From Paenibacillus ihumii (GTDB taxonomy: Bacteria > Bacillota > Bacilli > Paenibacillales > Paenibacillaceae), in contig NZ_LN884299.1 of NCBI RefSeq assembly GCF_001403875.1, positions 1,302,117 through 1,366,116 of the forward strand: a stretch of 64,000 nt of DNA. Direction: 5' to 3'. The translations under genes and the position numbers were made by a program. Shown here piece after piece: positions 24,564 to 32,803 of this stretch. How positions within the stretch are numbered: position 1 is the first letter of the stretch; each line of letters opens with the position of its first letter. The notes beneath the pieces are model-generated. The model had not been told where the DNA came from, ran no database searches, and was given only the letters and a program-made list of their open reading frames with translations.

Positions 24564-25514
24564 ATGGATCTAAAACCGATGAAAGCAATGCCGGCCCCTG
24601 CTGACCTGAAGCCAGAGGACTTCCGCAAAATCGGTACGGACGAGAAGGAAGCGGAAGTCATTCAGCGTGAAAGTATTTCCGCATGGAAAGATGCCTGGTA
24701 CCGCTTACGCAGTAATAAGCTGGCGATGGGGGCATTGATCGTTCTGGCGTTAATCACTCTAGCGGCTATTTTTGGCCCGATGATTTCAGAATATAACTAT
24801 TATTCTAATGATTATGCGAATACCAACTCGCCGCCGTCTGCGGTGCATTGGTTCGGAACCGATGATCTCGGACGTGACATGTTCGTCCGTACCTGGATGG
24901 GAGCAAGAATCTCCCTGATCGTAGGCTTGGCCGCTGCTTGTATCGATTTACTGATCGGCGTCATTTACGGCGGCATCATGGGTTATTTCGGCGGTCGTGT
25001 AGATGAGATTATGAATAAATTTTCCGAGATTCTCTATTCGATCCCTTATCTTCTGGTAACCATCCTGCTCCTTGTGGTGATGGAGCCGAGTCTGGGTACG
25101 ATTATTCTGGCTTTAACAATTACCGGATGGATCAATATGTCTTGGATTGTCCGCGGTGAAATCATGCAGCTCAAAAACCGTGAATTCGTTCTTGCTTCCC
25201 GTTCTATGGGTGCGGGCTCGGGACGGCTGCTGTTCCGTCACCTGCTGCCGAACGCCGTGGGACCGATTATTGTAACCGTCACGCTGTCCGTGCCAAACGC
25301 GATTTTCGCTGAAGCTTTCCTCAGCTTCCTCGGGCTCGGCGTGCAAGCGCCAATCGCCTCGCTCGGTTCGATGATCAGCGATGCGCTTACCGGTTGGTTG
25401 TACTATCCATGGCGCATGATGTTCCCGGCCATTCTGATCAGCTTGACCATGCTGTCGTTTAACATTTTCGGCGACGGTCTTCGCGACGCGCTGGATCCAA
25501 AACTGAAGAAATAG
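24564..25514 (+). CDS. oppC: Oligopeptide ABC transporter permease OppC
   Basis: 316 residues. A soluble start of about 45 residues precedes the first helix (LAMGALIVLALITLAAIFGPMIS). The OppC signature WFGTDDLGRDMFVRTWMGARISL follows, then the EAA loop EFVLASRSMGAGSGRLLFRHLLPN and the end DGLRDALDPKLKK. Second half of the peptide channel. Separated from oppB by 3 bases; the site AAAGGAGGGG overlaps the oppB end, so translation is coupled. Confidence 0.95.
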   Translation: MDLKPMKAMPAPADLKPEDFRKIGTDEKEAEVIQRESISAWKDAWYRLRSNKLAMGALIVLALITLAAIFGPMISEYNYYSNDYANTNSPPSAVHWFGTDDLGRDMFVRTWMGARISLIVGLAAACIDLLIGVIYGGIMGYFGGRVDEIMNKFSEILYSIPYLLVTILLLVVMEPSLGTIILALTITGWINMSWIVRGEIMQLKNREFVLASRSMGAGSGRLLFRHLLPNAVGPIIVTVTLSVPNAIFAEAFLSFLGLGVQAPIASLGSMISDALTGWLYYPWRMMFPAILISLTMLSFNIFGDGLRDALDPKLKK

Positions 25515-25522
25515 GAGGTGGA

Positions 25523-26521
25523 ATGATGGAACCAATTTTACAAGTTAAGGATCTGCATGTATCCTTCAAGGTTAAAGGCGGAGAAGTAAAAGCCGTTCGC
25601 GGCATGAACTTTGAAATAGGTAAAGGGGAAACGGTTGCTATCGTCGGCGAATCGGGCAGCGGCAAGAGCGTTACAGCCCAAACCGTCATGCGCCTGATTC
25701 CGTCCCCTCCATCGATCATTAAGCAGGGTGAAATCCTGTTCCAAGGACAGAATTTGCTCAAGAAAAGCAATAAAGAAATGGAAACGATTCGCGGTAAAGA
25801 TATTGGCATGATCTTTCAGGATCCGATGACCTCCTTGAATCCGACGATCAGAATCGGCAAGCAAATTACCGAAGTGCTCATCAAACATCAGAATATGTCA
25901 GCGGCTGAAGCGAAGGCCCAAGCGATTGAAATGCTGAAGCTTGTCGGCATCAAAAATGCGGAAGCCCGCTTTAATCAATATCCTCATGAATTTTCCGGGG
26001 GGATGCGTCAACGCGCAATGATCGCGATCGCGCTGGCTTGCCGGCCGGCCCTGCTGATCGCTGACGAGCCGACGACCGCCCTTGACGTAACGATACAGGC
26101 ACAAATCATGGATGTCATGAAAGACATGCAGCAGCGTCTCGGTACGTCGATCATTCTGATTACGCATGATCTTGGCGTAGTAGCCGGCATGTGCGATCGT
26201 GTAATCGTCATGTATGCGGGGGAAGTCGTGGAAACAGGAACCAAATGGGAGATCTTTAAAAACCCTCAGCATCCTTATACCAAGGGCCTGCTGCGTTCCA
26301 TGCCGCGTCTGGATCAAAAGAAGGACGAGCCGCTTATTCCGATTATCGGGACTCCTCCAGATTTGATTAAACCGCCGCTGGGCTGCCCGTTTGCCGCCCG
26401 CTGCGATCACGCCATGAAGATTTGTGAGCGGATCGATCCTGGAGCTACTGTGTTCAGTGATACGCATACAGCACGGTGCTGGGATTTGCATCCGATGGCG
26501 AAGGAGGCGCAATCGTCTTGA
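25523..26521 (+). CDS. oppD: Oligopeptide ABC transporter ATPase OppD
   Basis: 332 residues. Walker A is GESGSGKS at residues 42-49, the Q-loop is [12 protein letters not shown], the signature is [12 protein letters not shown], Walker B is [13 protein letters not shown], and the H-loop is LITHDLGVV. The C-terminal extension holds [20 protein letters not shown], the Cys-rich motif shared by OppD/DppD that can hold an Fe-S cluster in related ATPases. Two in-frame ATGs (25523 and 25526) follow AGGAGGTGGA; the first is used here. Confidence 0.95.
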   Translation: MMEPILQVKDLHVSFKVKGGEVKAVRGMNFEIGKGETVAIVGESGSGKSVTAQTVMRLIPSPPSIIKQGEILFQGQNLLKKSNKEMETIRGKDIGMIFQDPMTSLNPTIRIGKQITEVLIKHQNMSAAEAKAQAIEMLKLVGIKNAEARFNQYPHEFSGGMRQRAMIAIALACRPALLIADEPTTALDVTIQAQIMDVMKDMQQRLGTSIILITHDLGVVAGMCDRVIVMYAGEVVETGTKWEIFKNPQHPYTKGLLRSMPRLDQKKDEPLIPIIGTPPDLIKPPLGCPFAARCDHAMKICERIDPGATVFSDTHTARCWDLHPMAKEAQSS

Positions 26522-27456
26522 AGAAAAATTTAATCGAGGTTGAAGGCTTAAAGAAATACTTCGATGTCGGCAATGGAAATGTGCTTAAGGCCGTCAATGA
26601 TATCAGCTTCTCTATTGCGGAGGGCGAGACGCTTGGGCTAGTGGGCGAGTCCGGCTGCGGCAAATCGACGGCGGGGCGCACGATCCTTCGTTTGTATGAG
26701 CCAACGGCAGGCAGCGTGAAGTTCAACGGCGTAGACATCAGCAAGCTGCCTCCGAAGCAAATGAAGGCGATGCGCCGTGATATGCAGATGATTTTTCAGG
26801 ATCCGTATGCATCGTTGAACCCGAGATTCACCGTCACGGATATTATCGGCGAGGCGCTGGACATTCATAAGATGGCCGGCAGCCGGACGGAGCGGAAGAG
26901 ACGGGTGGAAGAACTGCTTGATATGGTCGGCCTCAACCCGGATCACGCGACGCGCTATCCGCATGAATTCTCCGGCGGCCAGCGCCAGCGGATCGGAATA
27001 GCCCGTGCCCTGGCTGTCAATCCGAAATTCATTATTTGCGATGAGCCGATCTCCGCTCTGGACGTATCGATCCAGGCCCAGGTCGTTAACCTGCTCAAGG
27101 ATTTGCAGGATCGCCTGGGATTGACTTACCTGTTCATCGCGCATGACCTCTCCATGGTCAAGCATATCAGCGACAGGGTAGCGGTAATGTATCTGGGCCG
27201 CATTGTGGAGCTTGCAGAGAGCGAGGAGCTGTATGCCAATCCAATGCATCCTTATACGAAAACACTTCTGTCCGCTATTCCGATCCCGGATCCGGAGATC
27301 GAGGCCAACAAGAAACGCATCCTGCTGGAAGACGACGCCAACGGGCCGATCCAATCGGCTAAAGACGGCGCTTCGAGCGGCGGAGCTTACAATTTGGAGA
27401 ACTCCGAGCTTGTGGAGGTGTCCAAAGGACACTGGGTATCCATGCCAAAGAAATAG
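26518..27456 (+). CDS. oppF: Oligopeptide ABC transporter ATPase OppF
   Basis: 312 residues. Walker [10 protein letters not shown]-loop [13 protein letters not shown], signature [15 protein letters not shown], Walker [14 protein letters not shown] and H-loop FIAHDLSMV are all intact. It pairs with OppD to drive peptide uptake. The TTG start at 26518 follows AAGGAGG and overlaps the oppD stop by 4 bases (TTGA). The frame is open from 26476, but that part lies inside oppD. The usual C-terminal Cys-rich OppF tail is shortened here; the end is instead [21 protein letters not shown]. Confidence 0.95.
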   Translation: MKKNLIEVEGLKKYFDVGNGNVLKAVNDISFSIAEGETLGLVGESGCGKSTAGRTILRLYEPTAGSVKFNGVDISKLPPKQMKAMRRDMQMIFQDPYASLNPRFTVTDIIGEALDIHKMAGSRTERKRRVEELLDMVGLNPDHATRYPHEFSGGQRQRIGIARALAVNPKFIICDEPISALDVSIQAQVVNLLKDLQDRLGLTYLFIAHDLSMVKHISDRVAVMYLGRIVELAESEELYANPMHPYTKTLLSAIPIPDPEIEANKKRILLEDDANGPIQSAKDGASSGGAYNLENSELVEVSKGHWVSMPKK

Positions 27457-27467
27457 CGAGCAGAGAC

Positions 27468-27510
27468 AAGCTCTCTCAGCGGCGCATTGCGCTGCTGGGA
27501 GAGCTTTTTT
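27468..27510 (+). terminator. Terminator of the opp operon
   Basis: AAGCTCTC..CAGC..GCGC pairs with GCGC..GCTG..GAGAGCTT with small mismatches, followed by TTTTTT. It begins 12 bases past the oppF stop. Confidence 0.9.
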
Positions 27511-27592
27511 CTCCATTTAACAGAATCGCTTTGACGGGGAAGGAGTACATTCGGTACAATCGAATGGAGGTTTCCGATAAGAACAGGAGGAT

Positions 27593-29239
27593 ATGAACCT
27601 GATGAACGTTGTTCAAGAGCCTTTACAATCCGGTCAGCCGCTCGCAGAGTCTTATGTATCGGACTATCAGAGAGTGGAGCGCTTCTATGGCGGAAATCCG
27701 GCGGACGAGCGGAGCTGGATGGCCAGACTGCAGTGGCTGGATCAGACGGAGCGCTTGCGGGCTGAGCGGAAGGAAGTTGTCGACCGGCTTCGCCAATATA
27801 ATGAACGGTTTAATCCGGACGCCGCTGTAGCGGAAGCGTTGAACAAGCTGGAACAGCCGGGAACCGCAGTGATCGCTGGCGGACAGCAAAGCGGACTGTT
27901 TACAGGGCCCTTGCTTGTCATATATAAAGCAATAACCATCATCAAGGCCGCGGAGCAGGCTTCATCCATGCTGGGCAGAGATGTTGTGCCGGTGTTCTGG
28001 ATCGCCGGCGAGGATCATGACTGGGATGAGGTGAACCATACATATGTCCTCTCCCCCGATCTAGAAATCAGCCGCATTCGCATTCCGCGCGAAGAGGGCC
28101 CCAGAGGTCCGGTCAGCCAGACCCCGGTCAGCGAGGAAGAGTGGAGCAGTGCCGCCAGGGAGCTGGAGCAACTGCTGCCGGATAGTGAATTCAAGGGGGA
28201 TTTGCTGCAGCATTTGCGGGATGCCTTGAACGCATCCGCTTCGTTGACCGAAGCCTTCGCAAGATTGCTGGGGGCCTGGTTCGGCAAGTACGGGCTAGTC
28301 CTGCTAGATTCTGCGGATCCAGCACTGCGCCGGCTGGAGATGCCGATGTTTGAAGCGATGATCCGAAGCAATGATGAGCTGGAATCGGCTTATCAGGCTG
28401 CATCCAGAGAAATTGCTGCAAAGGGCTATCTTCCGCAGGCGGAGGTGGCCGAGGGTGGAGCAAATCTGTTCTACATTTCGCAGGGAGAACGCTTGCTGCT
28501 GTTTAAGAGGGACGGTCGTTACGTCGATCGCAAAGGCTCGGTTGCCTTCACCCCTGATCAGCTTATCGCCGAGCTGCACAGTCATCCCGAGCGGTTCAGC
28601 AACAACGTGCTGACCCGCCCGGTGATGCAGGATTACCTGCTTCCCGTACTCGGCAGTGTGCTGGGCAACGGGGAAATCGCATACTGGGGCCTTACGGGGC
28701 AGGCGTTCGAGCAGCTTGGGCTGCGAATGCCCATCCTGCTGCCGCGGATGTCGTTTACGATCGTGGACGGGACGCTGCAGAAGCATATGGACAAATATGG
28801 GCTGGCATGGGAAGATGTAATGGATCCTGCCGCATTCGGAAGGATTAAGGCCGAATGGCTGAGACGCCAGGATAAGCTGCGCCTGGATGAACAGTTCGAG
28901 GAGATGAAGCAGGCCTTCGCCGGCATGTATGATCCGCTGTTGGAGCAGCTAGCCAGCGTTGAGAAGGGGCTGCTTAAGCTTGGCGATACGAACAAAGCTA
29001 AAATCATCGCGCAGATTGACTTCATGCAGGCGCGTGTCAAGGATGCGCTGGCAAGAAGCAATGAAGCTGGACTGCGCCAGTTTGACCGGATTGAATTGTC
29101 CCTATTTCCGCAGCATAAGCCGCAGGAACGGGTCTTCAATATTTTTGCCTATATCAATCGCTACGGATTCGATTGGATCGACCGTTTGATGGAGGTTCCG
29201 TACGAGTTGATGGGGCAGCATAGAATGATCTATGCATAG
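27593..29239 (+). CDS. bshC: Bacillithiol biosynthesis cysteine-adding enzyme BshC
   Basis: 548 residues, the usual size. BshC joins cysteine to GlcN-malate in the last step of bacillithiol synthesis. Recognisable parts are AVIAGGQQSGLFTGPLLVIYKAITIIKAA (nucleotide-binding-like Rossmann start), VPVFWIAGEDHDWDEVNHTY, and, near the end, QERVFNIFAYINRYG. A central coiled coil lies at about 420-480. B. subtilis yllA (bshC) is also just upstream of mraZ. AGGAGG lies only 2 bases before the ATG at 27593 and 11 bases before a second in-frame ATG at 27602, so the true start could be either. Confidence 0.95.
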   Translation: MNLMNVVQEPLQSGQPLAESYVSDYQRVERFYGGNPADERSWMARLQWLDQTERLRAERKEVVDRLRQYNERFNPDAAVAEALNKLEQPGTAVIAGGQQSGLFTGPLLVIYKAITIIKAAEQASSMLGRDVVPVFWIAGEDHDWDEVNHTYVLSPDLEISRIRIPREEGPRGPVSQTPVSEEEWSSAARELEQLLPDSEFKGDLLQHLRDALNASASLTEAFARLLGAWFGKYGLVLLDSADPALRRLEMPMFEAMIRSNDELESAYQAASREIAAKGYLPQAEVAEGGANLFYISQGERLLLFKRDGRYVDRKGSVAFTPDQLIAELHSHPERFSNNVLTRPVMQDYLLPVLGSVLGNGEIAYWGLTGQAFEQLGLRMPILLPRMSFTIVDGTLQKHMDKYGLAWEDVMDPAAFGRIKAEWLRRQDKLRLDEQFEEMKQAFAGMYDPLLEQLASVEKGLLKLGDTNKAKIIAQIDFMQARVKDALARSNEAGLRQFDRIELSLFPQHKPQERVFNIFAYINRYGFDWIDRLMEVPYELMGQHRMIYA

Positions 29240-29290
29240 TGGCAGTTCAGCAATCAAAATCATATTTTTGAATATTGGGAGGTTACTGCA

Positions 29291-30559
29291 TTGACGACGA
29301 AAGCGATTCAGAATAGTGTCATTACTGACTTGAAGCTGGCCCCGGAGGGTCACTTGAAAATCGACTGGGTTGAAGCTCATATGCCGGTGCTCAGCCGGAT
29401 CCGCAAGCAATTTGAGCAGGAGCAGCCCTTCAAAGGCTTGAAGGTGGCTATATCTCTGCACCTGGAGGCCAAAACCGCTTATCTGGCCAAGGTGGTGCAA
29501 GCGGGCGGAGCTGAGGTTACCATTACGGGAAGCAACCCGCTCTCCACACAGGATGATGTGTGCGCCGCGCTTGTCGAGGATGGCGTGACGGTATTCGCGA
29601 AGTACAATCCCGATCCTAAGGAATATAAAGAGCTGATGATCCGCGCCCTGGAGAACAAGCCGGATCTAATTATCGACGATGGAGGCGATTTGGTCAGCAT
29701 TCTGCATTCTGAGCGTCCCGACCTGCTGGATAACGTACGCGGCGGAGCGGAAGAGACGACCACGGGCATTCTGCGCCTTAAAGCGATGGATAAGGAAGGC
29801 CAGCTGAAGTTCCCGATGGTAGCGGTAAACGATGCTTACTGCAAGTACTTGTTCGACAATCGTTACGGGACGGGCCAATCGGTATGGGATGGCATCAACC
29901 GGACGACGAACCTCGTCGTTGCCGGCAAAACGGTCGTTGTCGTCGGCTACGGCTGGTGCGGCAAAGGGGTAGCGATGCGGGCCAAGGGCCTCGGAGCCAA
30001 CGTAATCGTGACCGAGATTGACGCCATCAAAGCGGTCGAGGCTTACATGGACGGGTTCCATGTCATGCCGATGATCGAGGCGGCCAAGGTAGGTGATTTC
30101 TTCGTTACCGTGACAGGCAACCGCGACGTGATTCGCGGAGAGCACTATGATGTCATGAAGGACGGGGCAATCCTGGCCAATGCGGGACATTTCGACGTCG
30201 AGGTGAATAAGCCGGAGCTGGAGGAGCGCTCCACTTCCGTGCGCACGGTTAGACGCAACATTGAGGAATATCAACTGAAGGACGGGCGCAAAATGTATAT
30301 CTTGGCAGAAGGCCGGCTGGTAAACCTGGCAGCAGGTGATGGACACCCTGCCGAAATTATGGATATGACCTTCGCGCTCCAAGCCTTGTCCTTGAAATAC
30401 GTGAACGAGCGTTATAAAGAAATCGGCGCTGCGGTCGTTAACGTGCCGTATGAATTGGATGAACAGGTAGCCCGCTACAAGCTGGAGAGCCTCGGAATCG
30501 GAATTGATCAGCTGACCGAAGAGCAGCGCGCTTATTTGGATAGCTGGCAGGAGCATTAA
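29291..30559 (+). CDS. ahcY: Adenosylhomocysteinase (S-adenosylhomocysteine hydrolase)
   Basis: 422 residues. It splits S-adenosylhomocysteine to adenosine and homocysteine with bound NAD. The NAD loop is GYGWCGKG at residues 219-226 (normally GYGxVGKG), followed by [14 protein letters not shown]. Other landmarks are [22 protein letters not shown] and NAGHFDVEV. The TTG start at 29291 has GGGAGGTT 6 bases upstream. Bacilli commonly use the Pfs/LuxS route instead, so this one-step route is a metabolic choice worth noting. No S-adenosylhomocysteine riboswitch fits the 51-base gap after bshC. Confidence 0.95.
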   Translation: MTTKAIQNSVITDLKLAPEGHLKIDWVEAHMPVLSRIRKQFEQEQPFKGLKVAISLHLEAKTAYLAKVVQAGGAEVTITGSNPLSTQDDVCAALVEDGVTVFAKYNPDPKEYKELMIRALENKPDLIIDDGGDLVSILHSERPDLLDNVRGGAEETTTGILRLKAMDKEGQLKFPMVAVNDAYCKYLFDNRYGTGQSVWDGINRTTNLVVAGKTVVVVGYGWCGKGVAMRAKGLGANVIVTEIDAIKAVEAYMDGFHVMPMIEAAKVGDFFVTVTGNRDVIRGEHYDVMKDGAILANAGHFDVEVNKPELEERSTSVRTVRRNIEEYQLKDGRKMYILAEGRLVNLAAGDGHPAEIMDMTFALQALSLKYVNERYKEIGAAVVNVPYELDEQVARYKLESLGIGIDQLTEEQRAYLDSWQEH

Positions 30560-30597
30560 GAAATAAGCCAGATTCACATATTTGGATGATTTATGGA

Positions 30598-30638
30598 AAA
30601 AGCAGCCCGGGAATCCAATTTCCCGGCTGCTTTTTTTG
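30598..30638 (+). terminator. Terminator of ahcY
   Basis: AGCAGCC(C)GGGAA pairs with TTCCCGGCTGCT with one bulge, followed by TTTTTTT. It separates ahcY from the division cluster. Confidence 0.9.
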
Positions 30639-30868
30639 CGTGCTCAGAAACAGAGATTGCTGTATCGGGTCTTTTATCCTTCTTTCAGCAAAGTGCATCT
30701 TAAAATCAAAATAATAGGACTTTAGTCCCTTTGTCAATGCACTTAATACCTAACTATTTTATGTAAAAGCTGGCATAATTCAAGGGTTCGTAAAAATAGT
30801 TGTCTGCTATAAAAAATAATTTGCTTTATAGGAGGATTTTGCGCTAGAATGCAGAATAACTAGTCATG

Positions 30869-30900
30869 AGTGGTGGAAAGTGGTGCAAAGTGGGGGAAAG
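30869..30900 (+). promoter_or_regulatory. MraZ operator: three 10-base direct repeats
   Basis: TGGTGGAAAG, TGGTGCAAAG and TGGGGGAAAG lie head to tail at 30871-30900, just before the mraZ ribosome site. MraZ is known to bind short G-rich direct repeats (TGGGN-type boxes) spaced by one helix turn in its own promoter and to repress the cluster. The position and period here fit autoregulation. Confidence 0.8.
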
Positions 30901-30919
30901 AGGTAAGGAGTGACGTTCA

Positions 30920-31357
30920 ATGTTTATGGGGGAGTTCCAACATAGCATTGATGACAAGGGCCGGATTATTATACCGGCTAAATTTCGTGATCTCCTCGGA
31001 GCCTCTTTTGTTGTTACCCGCGGTTTGGACCAGTGCCTCTTTGTATATCCGATGCAGGAATGGGCCGTGCTGGAGCAGAAGCTCAAAGCCCTCCCGCTGA
31101 TGAAGTCCGACGCGCGCGCGTTTACCCGGTTTTTTTTCTCGGGTGCGACAGAATGCGAGTGGGACAAACAGGGAAGGGTAAATTTACCGGGAAATTTACG
31201 GCAGTACGCCAAGCTGGAGAAGGATTGCGTTGTGCTCGGTGTGTCGAACCGTGTTGAAATTTGGAGCCGCGACACCTGGGAGCAATATTTCCAGCAATCG
31301 GAGGACACCTTCAATGACATTGCAGAGAAGCTTGTTGATTTTGACTTTGATTTGTAG
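30920..31357 (+). CDS. mraZ: Transcriptional regulator MraZ
   Basis: 145 residues with two AbrB-like swapped-hairpin halves: [22 protein letters not shown] and [19 protein letters not shown], each carrying the DxxGRxxxP motif. MraZ is a ring-shaped DNA-binding protein that controls the division and cell-wall cluster which it heads. Three candidate operator repeats are immediately upstream. The ATG at 30920 has AAGGAG at 9 bases. Confidence 0.97.
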   Translation: MFMGEFQHSIDDKGRIIIPAKFRDLLGASFVVTRGLDQCLFVYPMQEWAVLEQKLKALPLMKSDARAFTRFFFSGATECEWDKQGRVNLPGNLRQYAKLEKDCVVLGVSNRVEIWSRDTWEQYFQQSEDTFNDIAEKLVDFDFDL

Positions 31358-31377
31358 ACGGTCTGGAGGGCTGCAGC

Positions 31378-32331
31378 TTGTTTCATCACATCACAGTGCT
31401 TAAGGAAGAGGCGACAGAAGGGCTGCGCATCAAGCCGAATGGTATTTATGTAGATTGTACCTTGGGAGGCGGCGGGCACAGCTCGGTAATTCTGTCCAAG
31501 CTCGGAGCCGAAGGCAGGCTGATCGCCTTTGATCAGGATGACTGGGCGCATGAGCATGCCAGAGCCAATTTGTCTTCCTACGCGGAGCGCTTGACCTTGG
31601 TACGAAGCAATTTTCGATATTTGCAGGATAAGCTGTCCGAATTGGATGGGGTGCCTAAGAAGGATGGAGTGCCGCAGGTGGATGGAATCCTGTTCGATTT
31701 AGGCGTGTCCTCTCCCCAGTTTGACGAGGGTGAGCGGGGCTTCAGCTACAATGCGGATGCGCCGCTGGATATGCGTATGGATCAGACAGCGGACCTGACC
31801 GCCAGAGAGATCGTCAATGAATGGCCGGAGCGTGAGCTCGCGCGCATCTTGTTTCAATACGGCGAAGAGAAATTTTCGAGGCGGATCGCGAAGGTGATTG
31901 CCGAGAAGCGGGCCGAGCATCCGATCGAAACAACAGGCCAGCTGGTCGAACTGATTAAAGAGGGGATCCCGGCGGCCGCGAGAAGGACCGGCGGACACCC
32001 GGCCAAACGGAGCTTTCAGGCGCTGCGGATCGCTGTCAATGACGAATTGGGCGCCTTCGAGGATGGCCTGCATGCGGCCATTCGCTGCCTGGCACCGGGC
32101 GGAAGAGTTTCGGTGATCACTTTTCACTCGTTGGAGGACCGAATTTGCAAGCAGATTTTTGCGAAATATGTCGAGAGATGTACATGCCCGCCGGATTTTC
32201 CAATGTGCGTTTGCGGAGGGAAGGGAGAACTCAAGCTGGTTAACCGGAAGCCGATGGTTCCTTCAGAGCAGGAATTGGTCGATAATCCCCGGGCGCGTTC
32301 TGCGAAGCTGCGCGTAGCGGAGAAATTGTAA
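31378..32331 (+). CDS. rsmH: 16S rRNA m4C1402 methyltransferase RsmH
   Basis: 317 residues. SAM-dependent N4-methylation of C1402 in 16S rRNA. Motifs: [29 protein letters not shown] (SAM loop), [29 protein letters not shown] and [14 protein letters not shown], ending with [11 protein letters not shown] and [15 protein letters not shown] Cys cluster ([15 protein letters not shown]) lies near residue 265-280. The TTG start at 31378 follows GGAGGGCTGCAGC. Confidence 0.96.
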   Translation: MFHHITVLKEEATEGLRIKPNGIYVDCTLGGGGHSSVILSKLGAEGRLIAFDQDDWAHEHARANLSSYAERLTLVRSNFRYLQDKLSELDGVPKKDGVPQVDGILFDLGVSSPQFDEGERGFSYNADAPLDMRMDQTADLTAREIVNEWPERELARILFQYGEEKFSRRIAKVIAEKRAEHPIETTGQLVELIKEGIPAAARRTGGHPAKRSFQALRIAVNDELGAFEDGLHAAIRCLAPGGRVSVITFHSLEDRICKQIFAKYVERCTCPPDFPMCVCGGKGELKLVNRKPMVPSEQELVDNPRARSAKLRVAEKL

Positions 32332-32353
32332 TCTTTAGCGGAGGAAAATTGAT

Positions 32354-32782
32354 ATGGCCTATACACGGGGTAATTTGGCAGTAAAGGAAAAAGCTCAAGA
32401 ACGAGGCTACCAGTCGCAGCGTTATCGCGAAACGACGAAGGTTGTCACCCGCAGATCTGCACTCCCCGTCCGGGAGAAGCTGCTGTATATGTTCACGGTC
32501 GTGTTCTGTGTAGCCGTGATGGGCGGACTGCTGTGGCAAAATGCCAATCTTTATAGTATCAAGCGGGAAATGTACAATTTGAATTCCGACATGCAGACGC
32601 TGAACGCCGAGATGAACGAGCTGATGATTCAGAAGGAGAAGCTTGAAGAGCAAATTCCTCAGGAAGCCGCTAAGCTGGGTTACACGGAATCCAACGAGGA
32701 AGGGTTCCATGTGCAAATTTCGACGGAGTCTGGAAGCAAAGCTGGGGATTCGGGAGATGCCGCTAGGGTTGCCCGGAAATAA
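32354..32782 (+). CDS. ftsL: Cell division protein FtsL
   Basis: 142 residues. A basic cytoplasmic start of about 45 residues, one membrane helix (LLYMFTVVFCVAVMGGLLW), then a coiled coil (YSIKREMYNLNSDMQTLNAEMNELMIQKEKLEEQI) that pairs with DivIC and contacts DivIB at the septum. The C-terminal tail is Ser/Gly-rich. Position between rsmH and a division PBP is the standard one. The ATG at 32354 follows GGAGGAAAATTGAT. Confidence 0.88.
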   Translation: MAYTRGNLAVKEKAQERGYQSQRYRETTKVVTRRSALPVREKLLYMFTVVFCVAVMGGLLWQNANLYSIKREMYNLNSDMQTLNAEMNELMIQKEKLEEQIPQEAAKLGYTESNEEGFHVQISTESGSKAGDSGDAARVARK

Positions 32783-32803
32783 AGACTTAAAGAGGTTCTA
32801 GCC

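Larger units (their letters stand above)
30560..30919 (+). other. 360-base control region before mraZ
   Basis: No gene lies here. It holds the ahcY terminator, an AT-rich stretch with a weak promoter candidate (TTGTCA at 30731-30736, 18-base spacer, TATTTT at 30755-30760), an isolated AGGAGG (30831) with no open frame of length after it, and the MraZ operator. Confidence 0.6.

Noticed and set aside
30831-30864. A leader peptide after the AGGAGG at 30831
   Set aside because: The following ATG gives only four codons before a stop, so it is probably chance.
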